NCBI GenBank assembly: GCA_036898135.1
Contig: CM072526.1
Span: forward strand, 56,089,108 to 56,153,107
Length of the DNA stretch: 64,000 bases
Source: Oncomelania hupensis
Taxonomy: Eukaryota; Mollusca; Gastropoda; Littorinimorpha; Pomatiopsidae
Direction of reading: 5' to 3'
Positions 10,055-17,828 of the stretch are shown here, piece by piece; positions within the stretch are counted from its first letter, which is position 1, and every line of letters begins with the position of its first letter. The notes beneath the pieces are model-generated. The model saw only the letters and a program-made list of their open reading frames with translations. It did no database searches and had not been told where the DNA came from. A program made the position numbers and the translations under genes.

Positions 10055-11740
10055 GTTCTGGCATATGCCTTACAGAAGAACAAGAAGTCTTTGACAGATG
10101 GACAGAGTACTGCTCTGACCTTTACAATCATACACCAAATGGAGACCCATCAGTTTTAGCATGTCCCGAGAACAGAGAAGAAGAAATCCTCCCAATTCTT
10201 CGGGAAGAAGTTGAGGCAGCAGTGCAATCGATAAAGAAAGGGAAGTCAGCGGGAGTGGACAACATACCCGTGGAACTGCTACAAGCAGGAGGAGAAGCGA
10301 TGATTGATGCCCTCACCATTATCTGTAACAAGATCTGGCAGAGTGGGGAGTGGCCTATACCATGGACCCAGTCGCTTGTCATCACTCTTCCCAAGAAAGG
10401 TAACCTTCATGAGTGTGAAAATTACCGCACCATCAGCCTCATCAGCCATCCCAGCAAGGTCCTCCTGAAAATAATACTCAACAGGTTGAAACCCCAAGCT
10501 GAACAAATCATAGCTGAAGAACAAGCAGGATTCAGGGCAGGGCAAAGTACCACTGTCTGAACCGATTTTCAACCTCAGAATAATCTGTGAGAAATACCTA
10601 CAGCACCAACAACATCTATATCATGTGTTCATAGACTTCAAGAAGGCGTTTGACTGAGTCTGGCATGGAGCTCTATGGGCAACAAAGAAAGTGTACAACA
10701 TCAGCCCTAAAATTATTGAAGTCATCAAAAGCCTGTACGACAAGGCTACCAGTGCAGTCCTCCACAACAGCGCCATCGGGAACTGGTTCAGAACAACAAT
10801 CGGTGTGCGTCAAGGATGCCTACTCTCTCCAACACTCTTCAACATCTTCCTAGAGCGCATCATGTCAGATGCTCGTGCAGATCATGAAGGCACAGTCAGC
10901 ATAGGGGGTAGAGCAATCTCCAATCTTCGTTTTGCGGATGGCATTGATGGATTGGCTGGAGAGGAACAAGAACTTGAACAACGGGTACAGAGGCTTGACA
11001 CCACCTCCAGAGCCTATGGAATGGAAATAAGTGCAGAGAAGACCAAAATGGTGACGAACAACACCAATGGCATCAACACGGACATCAAAGTTCAAGGCAA
11101 CACAGTGCATAGCTTCAAATATTTAGGAGCCATTGTATCAGACAATGGGTCCCGACAGGAAGTCCTCTCCAGGATCGCACAAACAACTGCTGCCCTGACA
11201 AGGTTGAAGCCCATTTGGAAAGACAGGACCATCAGTCTACATTCCAAAGTAAGACTGCTGCGCTCCCTTGTCATCTCCATCTTCCTATATGCTTGCGAAG
11301 CATGGACCCTCACAGCAGATCTCCAACGAAGAATACAAAAGCATGGAGATGAGGTGCTACAGAAGACTTCTGGGCATTTCCTATACCCAACACATCACCA
11401 ACGACGAAGTCCGACAGACCATCACACAAGCCATTGGACAACACGATGACCTGCTCACAGTGGTGAAGAAACGGAAACTCCGATGGTATGGCCACGTCAC
11501 CAGATCATCAGGCCTTGCAAAGACTATTCTGCAAGGCACAGTGCAAGGAGGTAGAAGAAGAGGGAGACCGAAAAAGGTGGGAGGACAACATTCGAGAATG
11601 GACTGGTTTGACACTGAGCGAAGCCATCAGGGCTGCTGAGGACAGAGAAAGATGGAGTATGCTGGTTAAACGATAATCTGTGGTGCCCCTACAACCTCCG
11701 GGTTACGGGACAGGATAGGGTAGGATTTTGTTGTTGTCAT
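10055..11740 (+). mobile_element. 5'-truncated non-LTR retrotransposon (LINE)
   Basis: Sequence similarity to a reverse transcriptase begins about 10055, so the endonuclease and all upstream parts are absent. That is 5' truncation, the usual result of incomplete target-primed reverse transcription. The 3' end is placed where GACAGGATAGGGTAGG passes into TTTTGTTGTTG. The same junction sequence closes the related fragments at 39001 and 54243. Confidence 0.8.
10068..11676 (+). pseudogene. LINE reverse transcriptase, frameshifted
   Basis: RT domain of the jockey/I/RTE-like LINE superfamily. The fingers part (FDRWTEYCSDLYN; GKSAGVDNIPVELLQ; TLPKKGN, NYRTISL) is at 10090-10450 in one frame. The EQAGFRAGQS block precedes a shift near 10556. 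The palm part continues with FIDFKKAFD, then a TGA at 10655-10657 where an Arg/Lys is expected. IGVRQGCLLSPTLFN follows. The catalytic FADD box reads FADG (about 10930), which removes an essential Asp. Another shift occurs near 11335. The C-terminal region with WYGHVTR, GGRRRGRPKK and RWEDNIREW ends at TAA near 11674-11676, after a third shift near 11575. At least three shifts, one stop and a lost catalytic residue make it inactive. The closest relatives in the window are the 39001-39586 and 53657-54243 fragments. Confidence 0.9.
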
Positions 11741-11875
11741 TTTTGCACGTAGTTGTAGGTGGTTTTTACTGTTTCGTCTTTTGTCATATCGTATGAAAAA
11801 CCATGTTTGAGTAGGTGGTTTTTACTGTTTCGTCTTTTGTATTATCGTATCAAAAGCCATGTTTGATCGAGTGCA
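11741..11875. repeat. 56-bp tandem duplication
   Basis: AGGTGGTTTTTACTGTTTCG begins at about 11757 and again at about 11813. The two units differ by a few bases. Confidence 0.85.
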
Positions 11876-11975
11876 TGTGTTTGTATGTAATGACTATGTA
11901 AAGCACGGTGAGTCTGGTCGTAGGCTGGAGTATCGCGCTATATAAAAATCCGTTATTATTAATATTATTAACCTA
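11876..11975 (+). mobile_element. Retroelement 3' tail (GCGCTATATAAA..(ATT)n)
   Basis: The segment ends TATCGCGCTATATAAAAATC followed by TTATTATTAATATTATT. This kind of stem-forming GCGCTATATAAA end plus an ATT microsatellite is a common 3' end of invertebrate LINEs and SINEs. No body was identified upstream, apart from the 56-bp duplication. Confidence 0.5.
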
Positions 11976-12029
11976 TATTAATAAGAAAGATGAATTTGTA
12001 TGCTTTTAGTTGTGTGTAACTGTATGGAA

Positions 12030-12345
12030 GTCCTATCTGTTTAAACAGATACCCAACACATCACCAACGACGATTGGTCCGGGCACTCCGGTTTCCTCCC
12101 TCCCTTCATTAATGGTACAGGATGCAGTCAATATAAAAATTTCAAAAATAAAAATTCGATTTTCTTCCGTCTTCTAATAGCGATCTCCCTGCCTTTACAC
12201 CACCTGTTTGAGTGATGTATGTGTATTTGGTGTGTGTGAGGGTAAATGAGACAGGTGAGCGTGTATGTTGGTATAGATCTCCGCGCTTTGAGCCTTCGGG
12301 AAAAGGCGCGTACATAGCATCCTGTATTATTATTATTATAAACAA
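12030..12345 (+). mobile_element. Second retroelement 3' fragment with (TTA)n tail
   Basis: The motif CGCGCTTTGAGCCTTCGGG followed by AAAAGGCGCG and a TATTATTATTATTATA tail (to about 12343) resembles invertebrate LINE/SINE 3' ends. A 24-bp match to the LINE at 11386-11411 (ACCCAACACATCACCAACGA) lies at about 12051 and may be a recombination scar. Confidence 0.45.
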
Positions 12346-12346
12346 T

Positions 12347-12348
<2 letters not shown>

Positions 12349-12390
<42 letters not shown>
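12349..12390. repeat. (TC)n microsatellite
   Basis: About 20 TC units. Confidence 0.95.
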
Positions 12391-12392
<2 letters not shown>

Positions 12393-12479
12393 CCTTCTCT
12401 GACCAACATTGCATAATTAATAATGAACAATTTTATATTGGTGTAGTAATTTAGCATTTTTATGCATCAGAGGAATATA

Positions 12480-12787
12480 TGCTTATAATTCTGTATAATG
12501 GAGACCTGTCTCTCAAAGGTACTGTACAATATAGTGTCTCTTAAAGGTACCTCTTAGGGAAATGAAAACGTTAAGGAGACAAAAATTTGAATAAATTTTG
12601 GCTATATCTGAAAATACATTCCTAAATTCATTTGTTGCTGTTTATATTAGCTGAAGATCTATTTAAAAGCATTTGTCAACACTGTAATAATAATTTTGAT
12701 TTTTACTTTAGGATATACACACATATATGTGAAATGTCTCTCAGATGTACCTATTATAATGGTGTCTCCGAAATGTACCATTAAGAG

Positions 12788-12869
<82 letters not shown>
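12480..12869. repeat. Dispersed repeat ending in (TA)n
   Basis: Short motifs such as 'GTCTC..A..GTACC' recur several times (about 12505-12560 and 12735-12780), running into a TA microsatellite at 12788-12869. The part next to the TA run is an inverted version of the flank of the 5148-5201 run, indicating a repeat family that carries TA dinucleotides at its end. Confidence 0.55.
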
Positions 12870-12871
<2 letters not shown>

Positions 12872-13023
12872 CAATTTTATAATAAAAATGTTTTTGTTTT
12901 GTTTTGTTACAGGCAAAAAAACAAGCAAACCATAAACCGCCTTTTGTACTATGTAATGTATACTTTTATCACTCTCGCTCTTTTTTTTTTCTCCCTCGCT
13001 GTCTGTCTCGCTGGCTCTCTCTT

Positions 13024-13071
<48 letters not shown>

Positions 13072-13188
13072 GCTGTCTTGCGCTCTCGCTCACAGCATCT
13101 GTGGTGACCCTGCTATTTTGAGTCTATCCTGTTTCTTCCCTCCCCTCTCTCTCCAACTCTATCACTCTTTCTCGCTCTCTCTCTCTCT
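12870..13188. repeat. TC-rich simple repeats
   Basis: TC runs at 13027-13066 and 13168-13188 with degenerate CTCTCGCT stretches between. Serine/leucine-rich open frames across this region are repeat artefacts. The Polinton begins directly after. Confidence 0.85.
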
Positions 13189-13435
13189 CCCAGCTAGTTT
13201 TAAGCAAATGTGTAATGATAATTGGGGTGAAAACATCGACCAACTCTTGTTTTAAACATGTAGACAAAATCTTATGAGTAAAATTTATTATAGATTCTTG
13301 TTGCGTATACATACAACACGAATGCTGACGCTGCGATGGATGGTTAACCATACATCCATGACATTTAGACAAAGCATATTCATCAACTTTTTGACGTATT
13401 TTATCACAAAAAGTTTTGACAGCATCACTATCCAT
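13124..13435 (-). CDS. Polinton small Cys/His protein, 3' end overrun by GA repeat
   Basis: The probable start is the Met at 13435, as the frame upstream is low-complexity. The protein has a CHGCMVNHPSQRQHSCC segment at about residues 25-41. A GC..xHPSQ..H.C pattern of this kind recurs in uncharacterised small Polinton proteins and could bind zinc. After about residue 80 (LLKTSW) the frame enters the TC/GA microsatellite and codes for Glu-Arg repeats to a stop at 13124. The native C-terminus is therefore probably lost. It is the leftmost and last gene of the minus-strand array. Function unknown; the family link rests on the recalled motif. Confidence 0.6.
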   Translation of the reverse strand: MDSDAVKTFCDKIRQKVDEYALSKCHGCMVNHPSQRQHSCCMYTQQESIINFTHKILSTCLKQELVDVFTPIIITHLLKTSWERERERERVIELEREGREETG

Positions 13436-13559
13436 ATTGATAATGAAAGAAAATAGATTATACCAACCGCACACACTTAAATATATACACAATATATGCA
13501 ATATATGCAATATAAAAATGTCACTTTTTTTACATAAATCGAAAAATGTCACTTTTTGT

Positions 13560-13991
13560 TTAGTTGTATTCAGACAACTTTTGGAACGGATATTGGCTAT
13601 CCAACGGCAATCTCTTGGATGTCGAGGGCGAATACATAGGCTTTTGAAGAGCAGAGTTCATTAGCTGATGCTGTTGATTATTAAGCACAGTGGTAGTTTT
13701 TGTTGTTTCCTTGTTATGAATTATATTGAAGAGTTCAGAGGTGTGAATCAACAATTCATCGAAAGCAGCAGGCGTCAAAGTGATTCCACGTCTAGTTGGA
13801 TAAAGAGGTAAGTCTGAAGTTTTTTATTCTTTTTCGTCTTGTTTTGGAGATGATTCAGTTTTGAGTCCAGGCACAAAAGCGCGTATATGAATAAACACCT
13901 GTTCATTGAACGTAGTAACACAAGCAAAGAGACTATTTCCCAAAGGAAATAATTTTTCACCACTAACAGATCTTTGAATAGCTGAAGACAT
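13560..13991 (-). pseudogene. PC4-like ssDNA-binding protein with in-frame stop
   Basis: One frame runs from ATG at 13991 through 55 codons to a TAA at 13824-13826, then stays open in the same frame to a stop at 13560-13562 (about 143 sense codons in all). The first part has the strand pattern FPLGNSLFACVTTF and VFIHIRAFVPG. The part after the stop has LYPTRRGITLTPAAFDELL. Together they follow the PC4/Sub1 transcriptional coactivator fold, in which beta-strands are followed by a 'PTrkGItLtp..w..L' segment; such ssDNA-binding proteins are known in Polintons. The tail is Gln/Asn/Ser-rich. The TAA lies in an A-rich stretch between the two halves; it may be a true nonsense mutation, an error, or part of a short intron (AACTTCAG could act as an acceptor, but no good donor was seen). 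A TATA box lies upstream. Confidence 0.6.
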
Positions 13992-14014
13992 GGTAGCGAA
14001 GTGAGTAACCAGTG

Positions 14015-14023
14015 GCTTTTTAT
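14015..14023 (-). promoter_or_regulatory. TATA box of the PC4-like gene
   Basis: TATAAAAAG on the minus strand, about 25-32 bp upstream of the ATG at 13991. The spacing to ATG implies a very short 5' leader. Confidence 0.45.
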
Positions 14024-14085
14024 ACTGGAGGGTATGTGAGAGAGCCTTTTATATACAATGCTAGAGTCACTTCGCGGAGTCTACG

Positions 14086-14360
14086 AAAAACAAGTCTAAA
14101 CACGTTTAAATTTGTTGTCCATGATAGCTCATCAAGAAACATTGCATCAGCCAACATACCTCGTACAAGTCTAAACACGTTTTTATCAGCAAACATTACA
14201 TCAACCATTTGGTCAGCATACAAGCAAGTCTAAACACGTTTTATCAGCAAACATTTTATCAGCCATTTGAACAGCATACAAACAAGTCTAAACATGCATT
14301 TATTTTAGGCATCAACATTGCATCAGCCTGCATATCGTATACAAATTTAAACACGATTTA
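14086..14360. repeat. Minisatellite in the Polinton (AAGTCTAAACACG units)
   Basis: AAGTCTAAACACG or a close form begins at about 14092, 14167, 14225 and 14284, with a degenerate copy near 14341. Units of about 58-77 bp also share CAGCAAACATT and CATCAGCC blocks. It occupies the gap between the PC4-like and membrane protein genes. The 73- and 67-codon frames here are spurious. Confidence 0.75.
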
Positions 14361-14387
14361 AAAAAAATAATAATATATACAAAAAAA

Positions 14388-14660
14388 TCAAGTTATTTTT
14401 TCAGCGGGTGCGATAGAAGGGTTAGGTAAAATATAGCCTAGACAAGAGCCCAATAATGCAATCCATAAATTGGTGTCTTTATGACCCACAGTGAGATTAT
14501 ATATAGAAGTGATGACGACCATAAAAATGATCACCATTTGACATCCAAATACAATTTCACCCCTAGGTACTTCACGGCCAAACACATGCCACCATCGTGA
14601 ATTACGATGAGTGACGCGCATTGTTATGTTAGCTTCTTCTTCTTCTTCTTCTTGAGACAT
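14388..14660 (-). CDS. Polinton small two-helix membrane protein
   Basis: The start is chosen at 14660 (MSQEEEEEE), since the frame above it is AT-rich and not protein-like; this gives 90 residues. An acidic Glu run (encoded by TTC/CTT repeats) precedes a basic stretch (RVTHRNSRWW). Two hydrophobic segments follow: about residues 38-58 (FGCQMVIIFMVVITSIYNL) and about 65-81 (LWIALLGSCLGYILPNP). Small proteins ending in an LLxSxLGYxLPxP-like helix are common in Polintons and adintoviruses, usually unnamed. A role in virion or host membrane is an inference from the helices. A TATATAAAG motif lies about 70 bp upstream. Confidence 0.7.
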   Translation of the reverse strand: MSQEEEEEEANITMRVTHRNSRWWHVFGREVPRGEIVFGCQMVIIFMVVITSIYNLTVGHKDTNLWIALLGSCLGYILPNPSIAPAEKIT

Positions 14661-14726
14661 AATTGTAAAAACATCCGATATGGATAGCATACAACAATCA
14701 AATGAATACAGCACAAAATCAAACGC

Positions 14727-14738
14727 ATGCTTTATATA
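14727..14738 (-). promoter_or_regulatory. TATA box upstream of membrane protein gene
   Basis: TTATATAAAG on the minus strand about 70 bp before the chosen ATG at 14660. It lies in the short gap after the protease stop codon. Confidence 0.4.
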
Positions 14739-14744
14739 ATACAA

Positions 14745-15212
14745 TTAAAACGCAAACGGAAGCCGGGGAAAATAGTTTTGTACAATACTATATACAAGGG
14801 CATCATTGAAAGGAGTACAAAGATGATGAATAATATCTTCAAACAAAACGCCTCTACATCGTAACATCAAATATACCACACAAAATTGTCCACAAACGAG
14901 CGTATCATCTTGTAAAACAATATCATTATATGTAAATGTACTAGCATAAGTCTTTAAAAATTGTTGACATTCAGGAAAAGGGCTCAAACCATAAGAATCA
15001 AAATATTCTGCTGTATTGTGTTTGGGGTCTATATACATTGATACCCAATGAGAACCAGGAAGTACAGACGGATCTAAATTAACCACAAAAGCACTAGGTT
15101 TAGTCCATAAACACTTTTGGCTAGCAATTTGATCACGGGCATACACTCCTTGAAAGATTTCACGTGTAAATACATCAAACGTCAATAGTTGATTAATCTG
15201 TAGTGTATCCAT
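14745..15212 (-). CDS. PRO: Adenain-like cysteine protease
   Basis: 155 residues, open from ATG to stop. Expected role: maturation protease that cleaves capsid-associated precursors. The catalytic pattern of the adenoviral/Ulp1 clan is visible: His55 in GSHWVS, an acidic residue at Asp72 (EYFDSYG) with Glu69 as alternative, a Gln at 101 or 109, and the nucleophile Cys111 in VCGQFCVVYL. Length is slightly below the ~200 residues of adenain but normal for Polintons. The start codon overlaps the last bases of the capsid gene, whose stop is around 15212, which points to tight packing of the two genes. No disabling change was seen, so this copy could code for active enzyme. Identification is by motif order and neighbourhood. 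Confidence 0.88.
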   Translation of the reverse strand: MDTLQINQLLTFDVFTREIFQGVYARDQIASQKCLWTKPSAFVVNLDPSVLPGSHWVSMYIDPKHNTAEYFDSYGLSPFPECQQFLKTYASTFTYNDIVLQDDTLVCGQFCVVYLMLRCRGVLFEDIIHHLCTPFNDALVYSIVQNYFPRLPFAF

Positions 15213-16522
15213 TATGTAGAAAAATCTACCATAACATTACGATGCTTATCAATCTCTAGCAAGTTATGAAATTCGGCATGGGCAACTATGTTAATAGTGT
15301 CTGGCAGCGCTTGAGCAAACTGAATTTCCAATCTCATTGTACCGTGTTTTATGAGTTGGCTGTGTGTAGAGTCAGCAGCCTGATCAGGCGTCAGATCAAA
15401 TACAAACAGCGTGTAACCGCTACCAAATTCATCATAGCTGATATCATTCGCTTCATCTTGCCATGCTTTACCCAAACCTTGAAACATAGAGAGATAAGAG
15501 CGCGCATAGCGCCGTCCTTCAAAATCAGGCTTTAGCGGCTTAGACGGTATACTCCGGCCACCCACATGTAAGCATATATAATTTATACTAAAGTGTTGAA
15601 AGTTAAAGGGGTTTAGCGCATATCGACCATGAAAAGCGCCATTACTGATGAGCCCTATGACAATGCGGGTGGGTAATTGCCCCAAAAATAGATTTTCTTT
15701 ATTGACTTGCATGTTTCCCTGGGGTATGGCAAATATTTTGGTAACACCTCTCTTTAGAGGATATTTGGCATTTTCGTTTTGGAGCGTTTGAAGATGTGCC
15801 ATCTGAATGTTTGGATTAATTTTAACGTTCCTTACAAAAAAGCTCACGTCTTGTAAATTAATTTTAAACCCAGCCCCGGCCCCGGCATGAAGACAAAATT
15901 CATCCGAGTTTCGTATTAGACGTAGTTTTAAGCTAACACCATTCATAAGTAGTTTTTCTTGTTGACACATGTCTAGATGTAATCGTCCAATTAACTCTGT
16001 GGCGCGACTGGCGGCGATCGTTGTAGCACGTCTCTGTAGACCGCTGTTGTGATTTGCCGCCGCATCCATATGCCCTGCACTATCTTTATCCCATAGGGAT
16101 AATCGAAGATGAGTTTGTTTAGCATCACGACCATGAGACAAGAGTGTTTCTAAATAAGCTCTATAGGCGTAGGTGTTGCTGGATGATGTCACCTGTTGAT
16201 CATTGAGCGATAGATCAATTTGACTCCATAAAGAGTGTAGTAATAAATTTTCCGGGCCCACAGCTGCATCACCAGCAATATTAGTGCCATCCGCATTAAG
16301 CACACGAAGTTTGACATAAAGATAAGAGTTACTGAGATCAATGTAGTCTGAATCACCACCAGACACATAAAATTCGATGGGACCGGCATCAGTGATCGTT
16401 GAAAGCGGTCTGTGTTCTATATCTTGAGATTCTATAATGGCTGTTTGAGTCGGCGGTAGTTGAAATAAATCCAGTTCTGATTTTAAACAAGGACACGAGT
16501 TTTGATGAATGAGTTCGCTCAT
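15212..16522 (-). CDS. MCP: Major capsid protein, double jelly-roll
   Basis: 436 residues, intact. It matches the Polinton PY/hexon-like protein (often listed as F54H12.2-like in animal genomes). Recognised segments are an ITDAGPIEFYVSGG-like start near residues 42-56, DYIDLSNSYLYVKLRVL just after, YAYRAYLETLLS near 120, the central PLKRGVTKIFAIP around 256, and a C-terminal SGYTLFVFDLT near 370 followed by the last beta-strands. Two jelly-roll barrels would build trimeric capsomers of the icosahedral shell. No stop or shift was found. It lies between the protease and the pVI-like gene, as expected for the morphogenesis block. Opposite-strand frames (for example 15266-15535) are shadows. The split between major and minor capsid relies on family knowledge of lengths and motifs. 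Confidence 0.88.
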   Translation of the reverse strand: MSELIHQNSCPCLKSELDLFQLPPTQTAIIESQDIEHRPLSTITDAGPIEFYVSGGDSDYIDLSNSYLYVKLRVLNADGTNIAGDAAVGPENLLLHSLWSQIDLSLNDQQVTSSSNTYAYRAYLETLLSHGRDAKQTHLRLSLWDKDSAGHMDAAANHNSGLQRRATTIAASRATELIGRLHLDMCQQEKLLMNGVSLKLRLIRNSDEFCLHAGAGAGFKINLQDVSFFVRNVKINPNIQMAHLQTLQNENAKYPLKRGVTKIFAIPQGNMQVNKENLFLGQLPTRIVIGLISNGAFHGRYALNPFNFQHFSINYICLHVGGRSIPSKPLKPDFEGRRYARSYLSMFQGLGKAWQDEANDISYDEFGSGYTLFVFDLTPDQAADSTHSQLIKHGTMRLEIQFAQALPDTINIVAHAEFHNLLEIDKHRNVMVDFST

Positions 16523-16531
16523 GATCGTTAA

Positions 16532-16974
16532 TTAATCAAATATATCTCTTCGTCTTTTTTTTCTCAAATGTGTATTGAGAGGTCGATGTATCGGTTGTCG
16601 TCGCTTGTGAGACACTCCTGGAGGTGGTGAAGATGCAGAAGAAGTAGAAGGCGAGTTTATAAAATCGTGAGCTACACGCTGTACATGTTCTAGTCCTCTA
16701 TTTTTAAAGAGGTAGAGATTTTTTGTCCGCCCACAACATCTCCTAAGACATCTGCGCCAAAACTAACCAGTCGTTTAGGAACCTCTCTCTTTAATACCCG
16801 TCCAAGGGTAGGTAAAACAGTGGTTCGCATGAGACTACTAAATAGACTTCCGAGGCCATGACCTCGTTGATGTCGTGACCCCGCAAAGTAAGGTAATCCT
16901 ACACCTCCGCCTGCTTGCGATGTATAATAATCGAGATATATCTTTGGAGAATGATCCGCATAGGGGTGCCTCAT
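16532..16974 (-). pseudogene. pVI-like minor virion protein, one frameshift
   Basis: The first 94 codons (start 16974) have the features of a small Polinton virion protein: a YYTSQAGGG start region, RHQRGHGLGSLFSSL (Gly-rich amphipathic helix) and GADVLGDVVGG. The frame then closes at 16690-16692. In the -1 frame the DNA continues as a Ser/Pro stretch and a strongly basic end (LRKKRRRDIF) to a TAA at 16532-16534. The break is at a run of six A (minus strand, about 16719-16724); one missing A would account for it. In the family the GADVLGDV helix is continuous with such a basic tail. The likely role is a membrane-active or core-associated internal protein, comparable to adenovirus pVI/pX; this is inference. 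The shift may be a homopolymer error rather than decay. Confidence 0.65.
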
Positions 16975-16987
16975 TTTTTTGTGTGGA

Positions 16988-17782
16988 TCAAACTAGAGAT
17001 CGTCGTCGCAACTGAAGTGTTAAGATGACCTCTCCACGATCAAATGGGATCAATTCTCCCGCGCCGTTTCTTATATTTACAATAATATTATCAAAACTAT
17101 TAAATTTAATCGGAACAAAATGAACATCATGATAAGTCTGAAAGACAATGTCAGAGCTAGATCCGGTCAAAGGTACCATTCTTAATAGTGGAGCCCTCGC
17201 GTCTCCCACAATACGATCCTCGGCAATATTGATATATACATATAAACACGTTAGATTGCGGTTAACGTCCGCTACATGTTCTCCATACGCATGTCTTCCT
17301 CCATGATATTTGAAATGTTTAAATCCTAACATGTCAGCCAGAGGTTCGTCCATCTTCACCTCAACATCAGTATCCAAGGTCATCATGACTTTGTTAATGT
17401 CTTTATGATAATAAAACAACTCTCCCCATGCACCATTTTTGTCATATATAACAGGCAGTGGGCGTGAAGGCTTAAAGAGTGGTCGGATTCGACTGTTGAT
17501 CCAATCCACTATTTGCTGTAGGCTGTCGTAATGTCCCGACGTCACCGTAATGTGTTGAGTAGTATCTATCTGGCCAGCTTTTTTACGCGTTATTCGTAAA
17601 TTCATATTGTTTGCGTTTACATTGATCCAAGACCATGGATAAATAATTTCACACAAACCCACTTCATATGGACCTTGTAGATCCAAAGGAGGGTCTAATT
17701 TTGTAGTAAATGAAGATAAGGTATTGTCAGGATAATGCGTCATAGACGCGTTGCTAGGGAGAGTTATATAAAAACTGCTCAT
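16988..17782 (-). CDS. mCP: Penton / minor capsid protein, single jelly-roll
   Basis: The start is placed at 17782 (MSSFYITLPSN) because this is where family members begin and because a TATA box sits just upstream. The frame open above it overlaps the integrase 3' end. The protein is 264 residues and intact. The N-terminus reads FYITLPSNAS, followed by YPDNTLSSFTTKL and a GPYEVGLCEIIYPWSW block at about residues 37-52, all hallmark Polinton penton segments. The middle has a YHGGRH loop, and the C-terminus ends in a basic strand (LTLQLRRRSL). Pentamers would occupy the vertices of the capsid built by the neighbouring major capsid protein. Confidence 0.85.
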   Translation of the reverse strand: MSSFYITLPSNASMTHYPDNTLSSFTTKLDPPLDLQGPYEVGLCEIIYPWSWINVNANNMNLRITRKKAGQIDTTQHITVTSGHYDSLQQIVDWINSRIRPLFKPSRPLPVIYDKNGAWGELFYYHKDINKVMMTLDTDVEVKMDEPLADMLGFKHFKYHGGRHAYGEHVADVNRNLTCLYVYINIAEDRIVGDARAPLLRMVPLTGSSSDIVFQTYHDVHFVPIKFNSFDNIIVNIRNGAGELIPFDRGEVILTLQLRRRSLV

Positions 17783-17828
17783 CTTCCTCTTGTGGGTATT
17801 TATCCTATGAGCCTTTGTATCGTGTGAT

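Noticed and set aside
12696..13255. Ile-Tyr and Ser-Leu rich open frames
   Set aside because: They translate TA and TC microsatellites.
16715..16730. Programmed -1 frameshift site
   Set aside because: The zero-frame codons around the A run do not make a canonical slippery heptamer; a base loss is simpler.
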